From Morchella semilibera (lineage: Eukaryota > Ascomycota > Pezizomycetes > Pezizales > Morchellaceae): DNA of 64,000 nucleotides. The notes below the pieces were generated by a model. It saw only the letters and a list, made by a program, of their open reading frames with translations, ran no database searches and was not told the origin of the DNA. Shown piece after piece: positions 10,482 to 22,190 of the stretch (within the stretch, counting starts at the first letter, position 1; each line of letters starts with the position of its first letter). Location: positions 1,850,081-1,914,080 of the forward strand of contig CM018606.1 of NCBI GenBank assembly GCA_009192285.1. The letters are read 5' to 3'. The position numbers and the translations under genes were made by a program.

Positions 10482-13400
10482 TATATAGTTTCTCCCAGGC
10501 CTCCGTTGTGGCCAGGAAGTAGGTTATACGGGTTTGGGGGGCCGTGGCCGATCAATAGATCGTTTGTCAGGTATCACCCAAATGGTAATATTGATGGAAA
10601 AACTGGTGCAGATCTTTAATGGTTAGATCTATAAAGTTATTCGACTAGCACTATTGAAGCCCGTGACTTCTTGTCTGTGGGGTAAGATGTAGACGTTTGA
10701 CTGTCTATATCTGTGGGTGGAAAGTTGCTCGTGTGCACCTGCGGAGCGGGGAACCAACGAATGGTAATCCAACAGGAGAGAGATGAGGAGTAAACAAGAG
10801 GAGAAGAATAGATGAGTGAGAAGTAAGGTAGTAGGAAATAACGGGTAGAAGAAAATAATGGGGAGGGGCGGGTGGGGGAGGGGGGGGGGGGGTGAGGAAG
10901 GAGGGGGAGGGGGGTAGTAGGTGTCGCAGTTGCAGAACACTCAAGTGATGTGTGCGGGAGGAGAAAGGGACGTGGTGTTTTTCCTAGGGATCCTGGACCC
11001 TGGACTCTGGAGTGCTCTGCTAGTACATAGTCTACCTACTTTAGATGTAGACTCTCCCAGATGGCACCTTTCTTCAGTCTTCCAGTCTTTGCGCCCCTCC
11101 CCACCAACTCGTCTTCTCCAATATCCAGTCAGCGAATAGAAGCAGGGATCTGCTTTCCTCTCCGGCTTTTGACTCCCTTCAAGGCAACCGTTGCTATGCT
11201 GGACAACGCACACTCCTATCACACATTCACATACGTAGTGGTAGCAAGGACAGACAATCCCATATTCTCACGGGTCATTTTGGACTTTTGGAGGGACTTT
11301 GTCGAATTCTCTAGAAAGTCCTCCCCTTGGTCCTCTGCGTCATTTGTTGAGTATGCACCCTAAGTACTCTCACAGGGCCACTTTAATCATACTTGGACCA
11401 TTCCGACTTGCTCGCGAAGAGCAGTGAGTTCCTCAACACGCTGTACCCGATAAAGCACAAGCTCACAACAAGTAGGGATATACATGTACCTAATTCTACC
11501 TGCCCACCCTACCCCACTTGCCCAGTCTGAATTAGCAAGTTGGCTTGTGTCTCGTCTTTCACGATTGTCTGCAGTATGTAGTTGAGCCTCGCCCTGCAGA
11601 GCACATATATGCAACCAATAAAATCTCCTTCCTCCAAGTCCGCAGCCGCCCGAAAGTGGGAAAGAAAAAAAAAAAAAGGTAGGGAATAATTTACTCCTTT
11701 TTTTTTTTTTTTTTTCCCTTGACACGACATGTATGCACGATAGCCTCACACACACATCCGGTCTCGGGACGGACGGGAGGCTTCTCATCGCATGGACTTG
11801 AAAACAATTCTTGATTGACGATGTTCAGTAGGTATGTAGATATATGTATGTATTATCACAACATGGCCATCTCGAAGTCGTGCGGGAGTGATGTGACGTA
11901 TGGGCCGGTTGATATCGCGGCAAGTTGCACTCTAGGTTGGGCAATGCACTGACAGGTACATAGTCAGTAACGTTTAATTGTCACCATATAAGAAGACAAA
12001 CAAAACCACAAATAGTGAGTGGGCTAAAATTCAAGCTGCATAAGAAGTAACTTATATGTACATGTAGTAACAGTTTTGCGGTCTGTTAGGTTTCGACTCC
12101 AGTATTTGTCGACGTGGAATATCCGTCCAGGCAATAAGATTCAATCAGCCGGAATACCATGTTTTAAATATCTATACACGTGTACGTATTTTCGGATTTT
12201 TTTTATCTTGGGCCAGTACACACTTAAGTAATTAATCAAGCATCTTTCTGGCCCGGATGACATGTGTAGTGGAGACCAGGGGACGCTAGAGGTCAAATTA
12301 AAGTTACATGAAGTATGCTTACGAATTAAGCCCTCCCCCTTGTGTATACAATCCTTTTAGCGCAAGACTCACGTGTAGTGACATAACATTCTAATTCTAA
12401 TTCTAGAAGCCGAAAGGCCTACCTCCAAGTTCCTTTGCGTCTCATAATAGACGATCAACTACGTCATTATGGCATGCACAGCTGATCGAGCGTTTGACAT
12501 TTCTCAGGAACAAGTTAAAGCTTCATCGATCGATCTCAAGAAGCCGCACCCCAGTATCTGCCTCCAAGCGAGTCTTCAAGAGTCTACGAGTAACGAACAC
12601 GTCGAGTTTTAGTTTTTTAACTAGGGCGGTGGCGACCTCTGACTTCTGAGACAGGATTGTGCAGGGTCCTGGACTCCTGATATGATGATCTTATGAAGAT
12701 TTCACATTATGAGAAACCGATCATTGACATCGATTCATCTGCATCTACATACATACATACATGTATGTGTCAGTAACCCCTGAAAGCATCTGGACAGTGT
12801 CTATACGATAGGTACCCCAAGATAAATGTTTGCCCAGGATCTAACTAGAAACTGCGGCAGAATACATACCCAGCCAGGGATCTTAATTCCCAAAGAACTA
12901 CATACATACGACGTTAAATTATTGATCTACAATTACCATATCGTATGGTATGCATCTAGCCCATATTGGGGCCCACGTAAGGATTTATCTTTGGAGTCTC
13001 CTAAAGAGTAAAGGCCAGGTCCCCGGAAATAGTATAAAGGACCGGATAAAAGCAAGACTTAGAAAGAGGCTCCTGTGCGCCACATTCTGTCTAGTTGATA
13101 TTCCGGGTAATAAAGTACATGTAGCTACATACATGTAAGGTATGTTACAGGTACTTTTCTCTAGAACACAAGTTTATAAATCTACGTGCAGTATCGACTG
13201 TGTAGACTAAGCATTTATTAGCCAGTCCAACGGAGTTGTTACATCCCTTTAGATTTCTCGTTGTGGGGCCTGTATATATCCAATTTGCCGGCCGAGGATT
13301 GCCAGTAACAGAAAATCCGGCCTACATTGTTGAATCTTGAACCACGAATACATAGTACATGTAGGTAGATAATATCGCGGCCCAGTCCCTTTGTTCATGG

Positions 13401-13835
13401 TTAACATCTCCATATAAGCTGTTAGGAGATGTATTACCTACACCATTATATACCCTATTGGTGACAAAGTCTAAAGTAGGTAGCAGCACAGTGCTAGGCA
13501 CATGTAGTCCTAGCAGAGCTATCATGGAGGCAATAATGACATTATTATGTGATTAATATTTCTCTCCGCACCCCATACAAAGAAAGCTCCTCCAATCGAG
13601 GATCCAGACCACTCCTCAAAATTCGCCGAATCCTTCTCTCCGCTCCACAAATATATATCCGGGGGTAGATCAAATCCCTGGTTCACTTGGCTGCACTGCA
13701 AATCAGCCTCAACGCCTGGAAAAATTCAAATCGAAAAAGCATTATCCCCGTTTCACACACACACACACGCACACACACACCACACAACCACCACAAACAC
13801 CAATACCGCGACCTGAGCTACCTACACCTGTTGTC
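10482..13835. other. 3.35-kb divergent intergenic region
   Basis: It separates the J-domain gene (-) from the SS18-like gene (+), so it holds both promoters. It contains a long G-run near 10875-10895, a T-run near 11697-11716, several TACATGTA palindromes (for example 13117-13124) and a CA-repeat at about 13755-13790 just before the SS18-like start. The small frames show no conserved domain. I see no gene. Confidence 0.6.
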
Positions 13836-15908
13836 ATGAATGGGTCCTCGACAGCGATCATGCCGCCACCAGCCTCTAACGGCTCCAGTATCTCGAGTTC
13901 AGCCGCCAGCCACCACGGCGGCGGCGGCGGCGCTATCCCTATGATGGCTGCCCCTGTAGGAGGAGTTGGGACAGGAGTAGGGGCAATAGCTGCGAGGGAT
14001 AACAATCCACTTCACGCCTACCAGCAGCAGCTCCAGGCTTCCCAGGCTGCTCTAGGCCAGCATCCTACGTATCAAGGTATGCAGGTCGCCGTTGTTATTG
14101 ATTGATTGTGATGAAAGAGGAGCGATGCTTTGGACACTCCTTGGCTCTCTCTCTTCCTTGCTCGGAGTCGATGTACCGTTATGTATAGTAGACTAACTTC
14201 TAACCTCTCCCATGTGGGACGGTGTTCATTTTCTATTAGGTCAATCTTCAGTTTCATCGTCACTACCAGTGTCACAACAGGCATCTCAGCAGCAACAATC
14301 GCCGTCAACTCCTACCACGGCTTCGTCAACTTCGGCCTCGTCAATAGCAGCGCATCAACAGCAGCTATTGCTCAATAGACAAATGGAATCCCAGAATCAA
14401 CTCCAACTTGACAAAAGTCGTGTCACTCTTCTCCTAGAAATTAATGCGGAGCTTCTGAGAGAGACAGTGTCCATCCAGGCCAATGGGAAAAGCCTCCCAT
14501 CGCAGCACGGCGAGGAGAGACCTGGGCACGACAAGGGGTTTTACGAGTACGCGAAACATTCCCTATCTCTTCATTCCTCCGCGCCTTACTGCAGCCACCT
14601 ACTCTTTACCCAAAGGGAACTAATAAGTGCAGTTGAACTTAACAGCTAACAAAATATCACTTCCAGGTGTATGCGTCGTCTCCAATGCAATCTTGCCTAC
14701 CTAGCCGCGATCGCCGACCGCTCCCACAAACCCGCCTCACAGGTCCCACCCTCCCCTAACATCCTCGTTCCACCTCCCGACATGCCTGTCCTTGCAGACT
14801 TATATAAGCGGCTACAAGCGCTGTACCCGGGTGTAAAGCTCACAAATCCTCCGCCGCTTGATCAGCAGCGACAAAATGCCAACTCCCAGGGAGGTCGAGG
14901 AAGCCAGAACGCGTCGCCAAAGGTGGTACCCGTAGACAACAAGCCGCAGCCTCCGCAGACGCCTCAGCATGCGCAGATGCCTCGACACGCCGCGTCACCG
15001 ACGCCTCCTGCGCAACTGTCGCATCAAATGCCTCCTCAGCAGCAGCAGCCGCAGCAGCAGCCAATGCAACATATGTCGGGCATGGCGGGCATGCCAGGGC
15101 AACATGTACAGTACTCACAACAGCAGAACCCTGCCCAACACAACCCATCCCAGATGGTGCAGCATCAACAGCAGCCGCAACACCAGCAGGGCATAAACCC
15201 GAACTATGCCCACCTTCAACAGCAGCGCCACGCCGCAATGATACAAGCTCAGGCGCAGGCGCAGGGCCGCCAGATGCAGGCCCAGATGGGCGGCATACCT
15301 TCGAGTATGGGTATGAACCCCGGCATTGTGTCAACTGGTATGAGCAATGGGATTCCCGTAACGTCAATGGGCCAGCACCAGGGGATGCCGCAGCAAGCAA
15401 TGATTGGGAATATGGCGGGCATGGGCATGGGGATGGGTACACAAGGGATGGTCCCACAAGGAATGACCCAAGGTATGGGTGCTCCGGGGATGACACAGGG
15501 GATAGGTGTCCCAGGTATGGGGGCGCCGATGGGGGTATCTGGCATGGGAGCTCCGAGTATGGGAGCTCCGGGTATGATGGGGATGCCCGGCATGAATATG
15601 GGTGCTATGAACCCGGGCATGAACCGGGAATGAATCCGGCTCTGAATCCGGCTCTGAATCAGGGAATGAACCCTGGAATGAATCCGGGCATGAATCCGGG
15701 AATGAACCCGGGAATGAACCCGGGAATGAATCCCGGCATGAATCCAGGCATGAACATGGGAATGGGCGGGATGAACATGGGCATGGGAAACATGGCCGGT
15801 ATGGGCGCTATGGGTGCGGGCATGGGCGGAGGCATGGGTCAGCCGGGATTCCAAGAGAACATGAACCAAGGCATGTGGAATGGCGGTTGGCCTGGGCAGG
15901 GCCAATAA
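13836..15908 (+). CDS. SS18/SSXT-family protein (SWI/SNF-associated) with Met-rich tail
   Basis: Exons 13836-14076, 14240-14546 and 14667-15908. The SSXT (SS18 N-terminal) domain is split over exons 2 and 3: LDKSRVTLLLEINAELLRETVSIQ, then ECMRRLQCNLAYLAAIADRSHK, matching the SSXT pattern ending in NL.YLA.IAD. In animals SS18 is a coactivator subunit of BAF (SWI/SNF) complexes, so a nuclear chromatin role is likely by homology. The tail is Gln-rich, then very Met/Gly/Pro-rich with GMNP tandem repeats. The frame is lost at about 15621-15630, where an AACCCGGG-type repeat unit reads AACCGGG. One added base gives 1,791 nt (596 residues) and carries the GMNP repeats on to the stop at 15908. Without it the protein would end at 15633. 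Confidence 0.85.
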
Positions 15909-17325
15909 TTTAAATATCCTTTTTGTAAACTCTATATTTTTAGTTTTGGTGAGCATGAGCGGTCGTCTTTTATCTTTTTTCTTGCTGTTGCTGCATTCTT
16001 AAGGAGCTTTCGTATCTTATTTTGGTTCCTATTGTTATATTGTTGCTATTTTATCTCTTCGGCGAACGATGGGTAAGGTGGCGGATAAACCGCCTAAAAT
16101 TTGGATGCCGTTTATGGTTGTGATGATTTCTAGCTGGTTTCCATGTCTATTTCTTGCTTTTTTTGTCTCTGGGGTGGATTTTTGTGGTTTGTTTCCATGT
16201 ATTTTCTTTAGGAGGATTAATCCTCAATTGCAATGATATCAATTACCTTGGCTTGTTAATATTCAGTGCTCGCGCCGAAGATACCCCATATGTAGAAGGC
16301 TAGCAACTGGCAATTACATACAGTAAGTAACCTTGTTATGGCAATTTCCTTCAATGTGTGGGTGGTGGTGGTGGTGGTGAACGTGATGTTACACTTTGGC
16401 GTTTTCTGGGGTGCCCAACCAACTTTAGATTGGATAAGCATTTCAAACTGAACCAGATCTCATGATACCACTATTTTAGCACCCCCTACAACTCTTTCCC
16501 CCTGGCGGAGGTCTACATGTGCTTGGTATATAAAAAAAACATGACAGGATATATACACAACGTATCAAGGGAAGGGAACCAAACGTGGGTCGTCCCGTGT
16601 AGAAATGTTTCTTGTACGATGTATGGTGGCGCGCATGCGGAACACCCCTCCTCCCACCCCTCCCCCACTCGCCCACATCAACGATAAATACCTCGAACAA
16701 TATATCCAATAGATAAGGTCATAAATCCTGTAGAGGACCATTATTTTAGTACTTCTGTGAACGGAGGTACATGTATTTTACTATGACCATGTGGTTGCCA
16801 AAATATGTAACTCTTTATCGAGGTTAAACACTTCGTCAGGGCATACATACTTGACATGTACAAGAGGGGTGGTTTCGGAGGAGCGGCACCATACATGCCC
16901 ACCATGTTCATGTAGTGAGCCCGGGAGTTTGTGTTGGGCACAGAGAGAGAGAAAAAGACGATTTTACTCGTTTTCCACACCTTCAGTTAACGTCTGCTAC
17001 TACAGAGATCACGTTACGCAAATCGCTGAAAGCGGTTAGTTTGCCGTCTAGAGCCGCACTGATAAAAACCCACAACTGACACCGCATTTCAGAGGAAGCA
17101 AAGTTTAAAAAATGACAGTACTCAGGCAAGCTGCCCAACGCAGCGCACGTGGTCTGACGCTGTTGGGGAGAAGGATTCAGCGTAAAACTTCCCCATTCCC
17201 AGTCGGTACTTCTGCCTGTTCAGATTATTCTAACGTCACCATACCTAGCTTCTACCGTGAATAACCCTACAAACCGAGCAATATCTCTTCTACAAACAAG
17301 TTATTTCAGTACAACGCTAAAGGGG
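15909..17325. other. Intergenic between SS18-like and ABC-class ATPase genes
   Basis: T-rich sequence just after the SS18-like stop (15915-16060) probably contains its 3' UTR and polyadenylation region. The rest is unique sequence with no convincing frame. The ATPase promoter lies toward the right end. Confidence 0.6.
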
Positions 17326-19848
17326 ATGTCTGGTACGTAGGGTGCAAAGATTGCTTGTAGATATACATCTACAAAGATTGACAAATCACACAGAATACGG
17401 CGGGCATCAATACAGAGGCGGTCGCGGAGGTCGCGGGGGTGGAGGATATCGTGGTAGAGGTGGAGGAGGAGGCGGTAGATTTGGTGGTGGAGGTGGTGGA
17501 GGAGGTGGGGGTGGTGGGCCGCCTGCTGAGATTAACCGATTTGCTCCCCAGCAGCGACTGGAGAATATTCTCAGAGGATTGTATAACCAGTCATATGGTA
17601 ATCACCCTTCATACTCAAGTTGAGGGAAGTTACTAATTGATATTTCGTTGAAATTATTAGGGAGTTATAAAGAACTTTGTAAGACCAATATCCAAATATT
17701 CTCGGATGTGTGATACCGCACAAATTCAATGCACAGCTAATATACAATCTACATTACAGTGGGCTCCTACAACTGCACTCATATCTCCGAAAACATCAAT
17801 TATCAACTTTTTGTTGACAAAGTCCAGAGCGACAGCTTCGCCCCTCCATCACGCTTCCGTGTCAAAGTCTCTACAAGTGACGCAGGAATCCCAGAAGATA
17901 TATTCAATACCCGCACCAAGTATGGTACCTTTACTTCCCCGTAAATTCTTACCAAATTCTCACCCCCCTGCTTTCAAAATTACAGAAAGATAGCCTTCTG
18001 CGACTACACAACTCGACAAGTACAACAGGTCATTACATCTCGCGGTCTCGACGTAGGCGAAAGCGGCCGTGGCTGGTCCGGCCCCAAAGGCGGTGACTTT
18101 GGAATAAACTACCCCTCGCAGCAGGTCCTTGAGCGCACTAGCTGCATGATTCAGGGCTCAGCCATCGAACTACGATTTACACTCAATTTACCTGCGCGGG
18201 GACGGACTATTCTTGCTGACGCAGCGCAGGAGCTAATATTGAAACAGATCCCAACATTGATCGAGAAGGGTCTCTTGTGGAAGAACTTTGACCCAAGAAA
18301 AACTGCGGAGCATATACGATCTGTACAAGTTCAGGATGCGCTCAGAGAGGCGTTGGGTAAACATAATCTCGTAGCTTTTGTAGGGGATGGTTCAATTCTT
18401 CCAAGAGTTTCTGGGGCGAGTCCCTACCCTATGTCAAAGGATATCGCAGTGCCATTCGTAGCGCCGGAAACGTTGAAAGTATGTTGCTTTCTAGGGCTTT
18501 ATTAGTGTGACGAGCTGCTAATAGTTATAGGTGAGGATCGAAACCGATATCCTAGATGCCACTGGGGCCAAGATCGCAGTCGAGGGCATGGGGATTCCAC
18601 GCGGAGTTACTGTTCTTACCGGTGGTGGTTTCCATGGTAAAACTACACTATTAGAAGCACTGGTAACTACATAACATCTGTCTACATACCGAGAGGAGGC
18701 CCCTAATCTTCAATGTCAGGAATATGGAATATACAACGTCGTACCTGGAGATGGCAGAGAACTCGTAGTCACCGACATTAATGCCTTCAAGATTCGTGCG
18801 GAAGACGGACGAAATGTTGTTGGAACTGATATATCGCCATTTATCAATAACCTCCCAGGACCACACGCTGCTACAACGAGCTTTACCTCAACGGATGCCT
18901 CAGGGAGTACTTCTATGGCTGCCAATATCCAGGAGGCCATCGAGATTGGTTTGTTGAGGCTTGAACCCATATAATATTTTGGGAGCTGACATAGATGTAG
19001 GCGCGACAACTTTGCTAATTGATGAGGATACGAGTGCTACTAATTTCCTGGTTAGGGATCGCAGGATGCAGGAACTAATTAAATCCGAACCGATCTCTCC
19101 TTTTGTCTCTAAAGTCAGCCTCCGAGTTATACTGGTACGGGGGGTTCAATTGCTGATTCTCTAAACATTTTTAGGCAAAAGCACTATTTGAGAAGTGTGG
19201 TGTTTCGACTGTGATCATCATCGGCGGTAAGATTGTTACACTACTAACTCCTTTCTTCATCTGTACTAATAATACCTCTTTTATATAGGATGTGGCGATT
19301 GTAACTATCTCATAGTACCCATGAAATTCCCGTTATAGAAGCTTATTCTCCTCGCAGATCTAACCATCGCGGACACCGTCATCGGAATGGATTCCTACAA
19401 GGCCCACGATATCACTTCCCGTGCACGTGAGATCGTCGCACAATTTCCTGTCACTGTCGACCAACACGAGACATATGGCAGCATCACTAAACGAATTCCA
19501 GTGCTACCAAACTTTCATCAGCTCACGCACCCACCCCGTGCCCAGGGTATACGCAGTATCCAGCGCCGGGACCGCGAAGACGAGGCTGTGGATCTCTCGG
19601 GGCTAGATCAGCTGGTGGAAGAGGGGCAAACCAATTCCTGTGCTGAGTTGTTGAACTTTATGCCGAAATCTGGATCAAAGTTTACAATGCAAGAATGGGC
19701 GAGTTATTTGAAGCACGCTTTGGATGATGGGGGTTTAGATGCGCTGAGAGGTGGGTCGGTTGTAGGGGGTAAGCTAGTGAGGTGCAGGGAGTTGGAGATG
19801 CTGGCAGTGGTGAATAGAGTGAGAGGGCTGCAGGTAGAGCGTAAATAG
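17326..19848 (+). CDS. ABC-class ATPase (PF09818-like) with RGG-rich N-terminus
   Basis: Ten exons: 17326-17332, 17394-17597, 17760-17919, 17986-18478, 18531-18662, 18720-18948, 19001-19113, 19175-19226, 19289-19300 and 19358-19848. They sum to 1,893 nt (630 residues) with consistent phases. A Gly/Arg-rich RGG-type segment (residues about 8-45) precedes the domain. The family block around DKVQSDSFAPPSRFRVKV comes next. The Walker A is GGGFHGKTT (about 319-327). Then come YNVVPGDGRELVVTD and DISPFINNLPG. The Walker B is TLLIDEDTSATNF (about 412-424), followed by VSTVIIIGG.GDY and IADTVIGMDSYKAHDIT. This family, called predicted ATPase of the ABC class, occurs in bacteria and fungi with an unsettled role. 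The RGG extension suggests RNA contact. The first exon has 7 nt and exon 9 only 12 nt. Confidence 0.9.
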
Positions 19849-19870
19849 GGAGAATAAAAAACTTTTTTAC

Positions 19871-20115
19871 GCCAGCAACAAAAGACTTATACTTTTTTAT
19901 GCCGGCAACAAAAGACTTATGTGAATGAGTACTCATCCCTCAAGAGCGTCGCTACCATGTTGGGCATTCTCATCACTGCTCCCACCAGGGTTTGAACCTG
20001 TCGTGGTCATATGACGAAGCCCAGTGTATTACCACTAGACCACGCCACGATACTTTTATTTGTGCCGCTACACTTTGTGAGCCCTCCGTTTGTGGAAGAA
20101 TCCTTGGCAACGCAT
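19871..20115 (-). mobile_element. tRNA-derived SINE-like repeat, copy 1
   Basis: On the minus strand there is a Pol III box A (TGGTCTAGTGG, 20042-20032) and, 33 nt later, a box B (GGTTCAAACC, 19998-19989), the spacing of a tRNA. The acceptor stems do not pair and no anticodon stem forms, so it is not a working tRNA gene. About 60-70 bp before box A and about 110 bp after box B are conserved with the copy at 59348-59555. The 3' end carries a tandem doubling of the tail unit AAGTCTTTTGTTGC. No clear target-site duplication is seen. Confidence 0.75.
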
Positions 20116-20929
20116 CTCTGGCACATCACCCACCAACCGTACAGGGCACCAAGGAACACCCCGCTCCGTTAAGTACAGTCCATCGCGGAACAGATCCAGG
20201 TACATGTATACACTGATACACTGATTATCTCCCACCCGCCCAGCTGAGAAACATTCCATAGCTAGGGATCACCCAGGGTAGATTAGAAGTATCTCTGCTT
20301 TGACAATATGATTGTGAGTTGGACGAGACTTGATCGACTACATGTATTGACCCTAGGACTATAGACAGGTCTTATATACTAATGAAACATACTGTGTCTT
20401 CATATCTCATGGCACGGAAGCAACACATTTTACAAATCCCAAAATTCTGTTCGAGTGATAGTTTATGAACAAATAAAATTTAGCACTCTTAACATTTTAT
20501 AAAGGCTTTGATGATGATGGTATAACCGGTGGTACATGTTAGTAGGGAATCACAGACCATGTAGTTCCTTCATAAAGATCGTATATAATCTCTCCCAAGT
20601 CACTGGGCAAAAAGTATGGGGGTTAGGTTTCATTTAGAACCCAGGATTGTTTAATTCATTAATTGCATGCAGCCTCTCGGCTATGGCAATATCGCCCCAA
20701 CAACAAAATAAAATAAAATAAGGACATGTCGCTATATATATGGGTACAATCTTCACTTGGCCCATTTAATATACGCGTACCCGCGTATTCGCTTTCCTGT
20801 TCCAAGCTCCATGGGGTCCTGCTAATGTAAAACCCCATTCCCAACTGCCTGGTACTGCTCCCGTGAAGAGCTTCCTCTCTAGCATAAAGTTTCCATTTTG
20901 TGTGTTTCCGTCTCTTGTGATATGGATTA

Positions 20930-21047
20930 GAGTGATTTGGCCAATCCCTGTTTTGCTCAAATTTTGGGTTCTTGGCGGGATTTCCACACCAAAAACTATC
21001 GCCAAGAACTAAATATTTAGATTCAGAGGTTGTTGGCCAAATCACTC
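20930..21047. mobile_element. 118-bp foldback MITE-like element
   Basis: The ends are inverted repeats GAGTGATTTGGCCAA (20930-20944) and TTGGCCAAATCACTC (21033-21047), each flanked outside by TA. A second perfect inverted pair, GTTCTTGGCG and CGCCAAGAAC, lies inside, so nearly the whole element folds into one hairpin. TA flanks and short inverted termini point to a Tc1/mariner-type MITE. No coding capacity. Confidence 0.7.
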
Positions 21048-21984
21048 TATTGTGATCCTCCCATTCTGAGTTTATGCCCACCTGCAGCTGTCGACATCGA
21101 ATCTGTTTCCAGGGTTCAGAGCGCAGCTAGAGGCCGAGTGCAGATGTGTGATCGCAAACCAGACCAGCAGCGCCACTGCCGCTGCCCTGCAGGGCTAAAG
21201 CCTACGTCATCCATCATATTATACTCTAGTTATATGTACGCGGCGAACATAAATAGGAAACCTACTGCCTCTCTAACATGGGAACAAACCATAGGGCTGG
21301 CTGGGCGAATTAGAGCTCCTGGAGATTCGGCTGTCCTCTCTAGGGTGTTGTGGCAGATGAGACTACGGGTACCCCTATTAAGACGTCGTTTACGCATCAG
21401 GGATCGATCAGATGTTTACTAATCTATCGTAAATAGTACCAGGCCTGGGCACTGAATTGGCTGGGCATCATGGAAAGAGTTCTTTCCGTGCGCTGGGGTC
21501 CAGTATAGAAGACGTGGATGGATGCATGTATTTTGCTTCTTCTTCTTCTTCTTACTGGGGGCAGAGCGCTGATAAGCTACAGAACTTCAGCCGTTACGTG
21601 GATAACTCAATCTCTTCTTATTATACGATTACGGGTACGAGCTGAGCTTCCTGATGAGTCCAAGAGCTCGGAATTTTGGGCGCTTTTGTGAAAGCTCGCA
21701 CGTGCTATAACAAGTCACATTTATAGGTGGTGCCATAAATGAACAAGTTTGGTGATTGCATTACCATAATACTACTTCATGATATATCATAGTGGCCATG
21801 GGGAACAAGCCACTTCTTTTGTAGACTTGATATATGGGCGAGCTCTATGATCTGATCTAGAAAACTTAATACCAAACCATAGCACTAGTGGTCGTCTGGA
21901 CCGTGCCTGAGCTGCCACCAAAGTACCGCTAAGAGCTGCACTACAGTTAAAAAAGTACAGGGTCTACCTAGTAGAATTATTGCG

Positions 21985-22190
21985 ATAGCCCTATTATATT
22001 AGCCCTTAAAGGGAAAAAAAAAAGTTAGTCCTCCAGGGGCGAAACCACCCCATGCGCGTCTAGGGAACCTCCCCTCCACGACCACCCCATATCCATCCCC
22101 CACAACCACTTACTAACCCACAGCCTTTCAACGCATGATGACAGCGACTTCCTTTCCTACTTTAAACCTAACCTCTAACATTCAGGGGGG
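21985..22190 (+). repeat. Dispersed repeat, copy 2 (partner at 2463-2567)
   Basis: Blocks at 21985-22030 and about 22118-22180 align with the minus strand of 2463-2567. The roughly 90 bp between them (CT-rich, ending CACTTACTAAC) is missing from copy 1. Most differences are C-to-T or G-to-A in this copy. Confidence 0.6.

Noticed and set aside
14840-15956. Long minus-strand open frames opposite the SS18-like tail
   Set aside because: They mirror the biased codons of the Gln/Met-rich plus-strand gene and have no domain or splice logic.
19976-20047. Functional tRNA gene
   Set aside because: Boxes A and B are good, but the acceptor ends do not pair and no anticodon stem forms. A second copy with shared flanks points to a SINE-like repeat.
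20659-21081. 140-codon minus-strand frame
   Set aside because: It runs straight through the foldback MITE (20930-21047), so it is not a gene.
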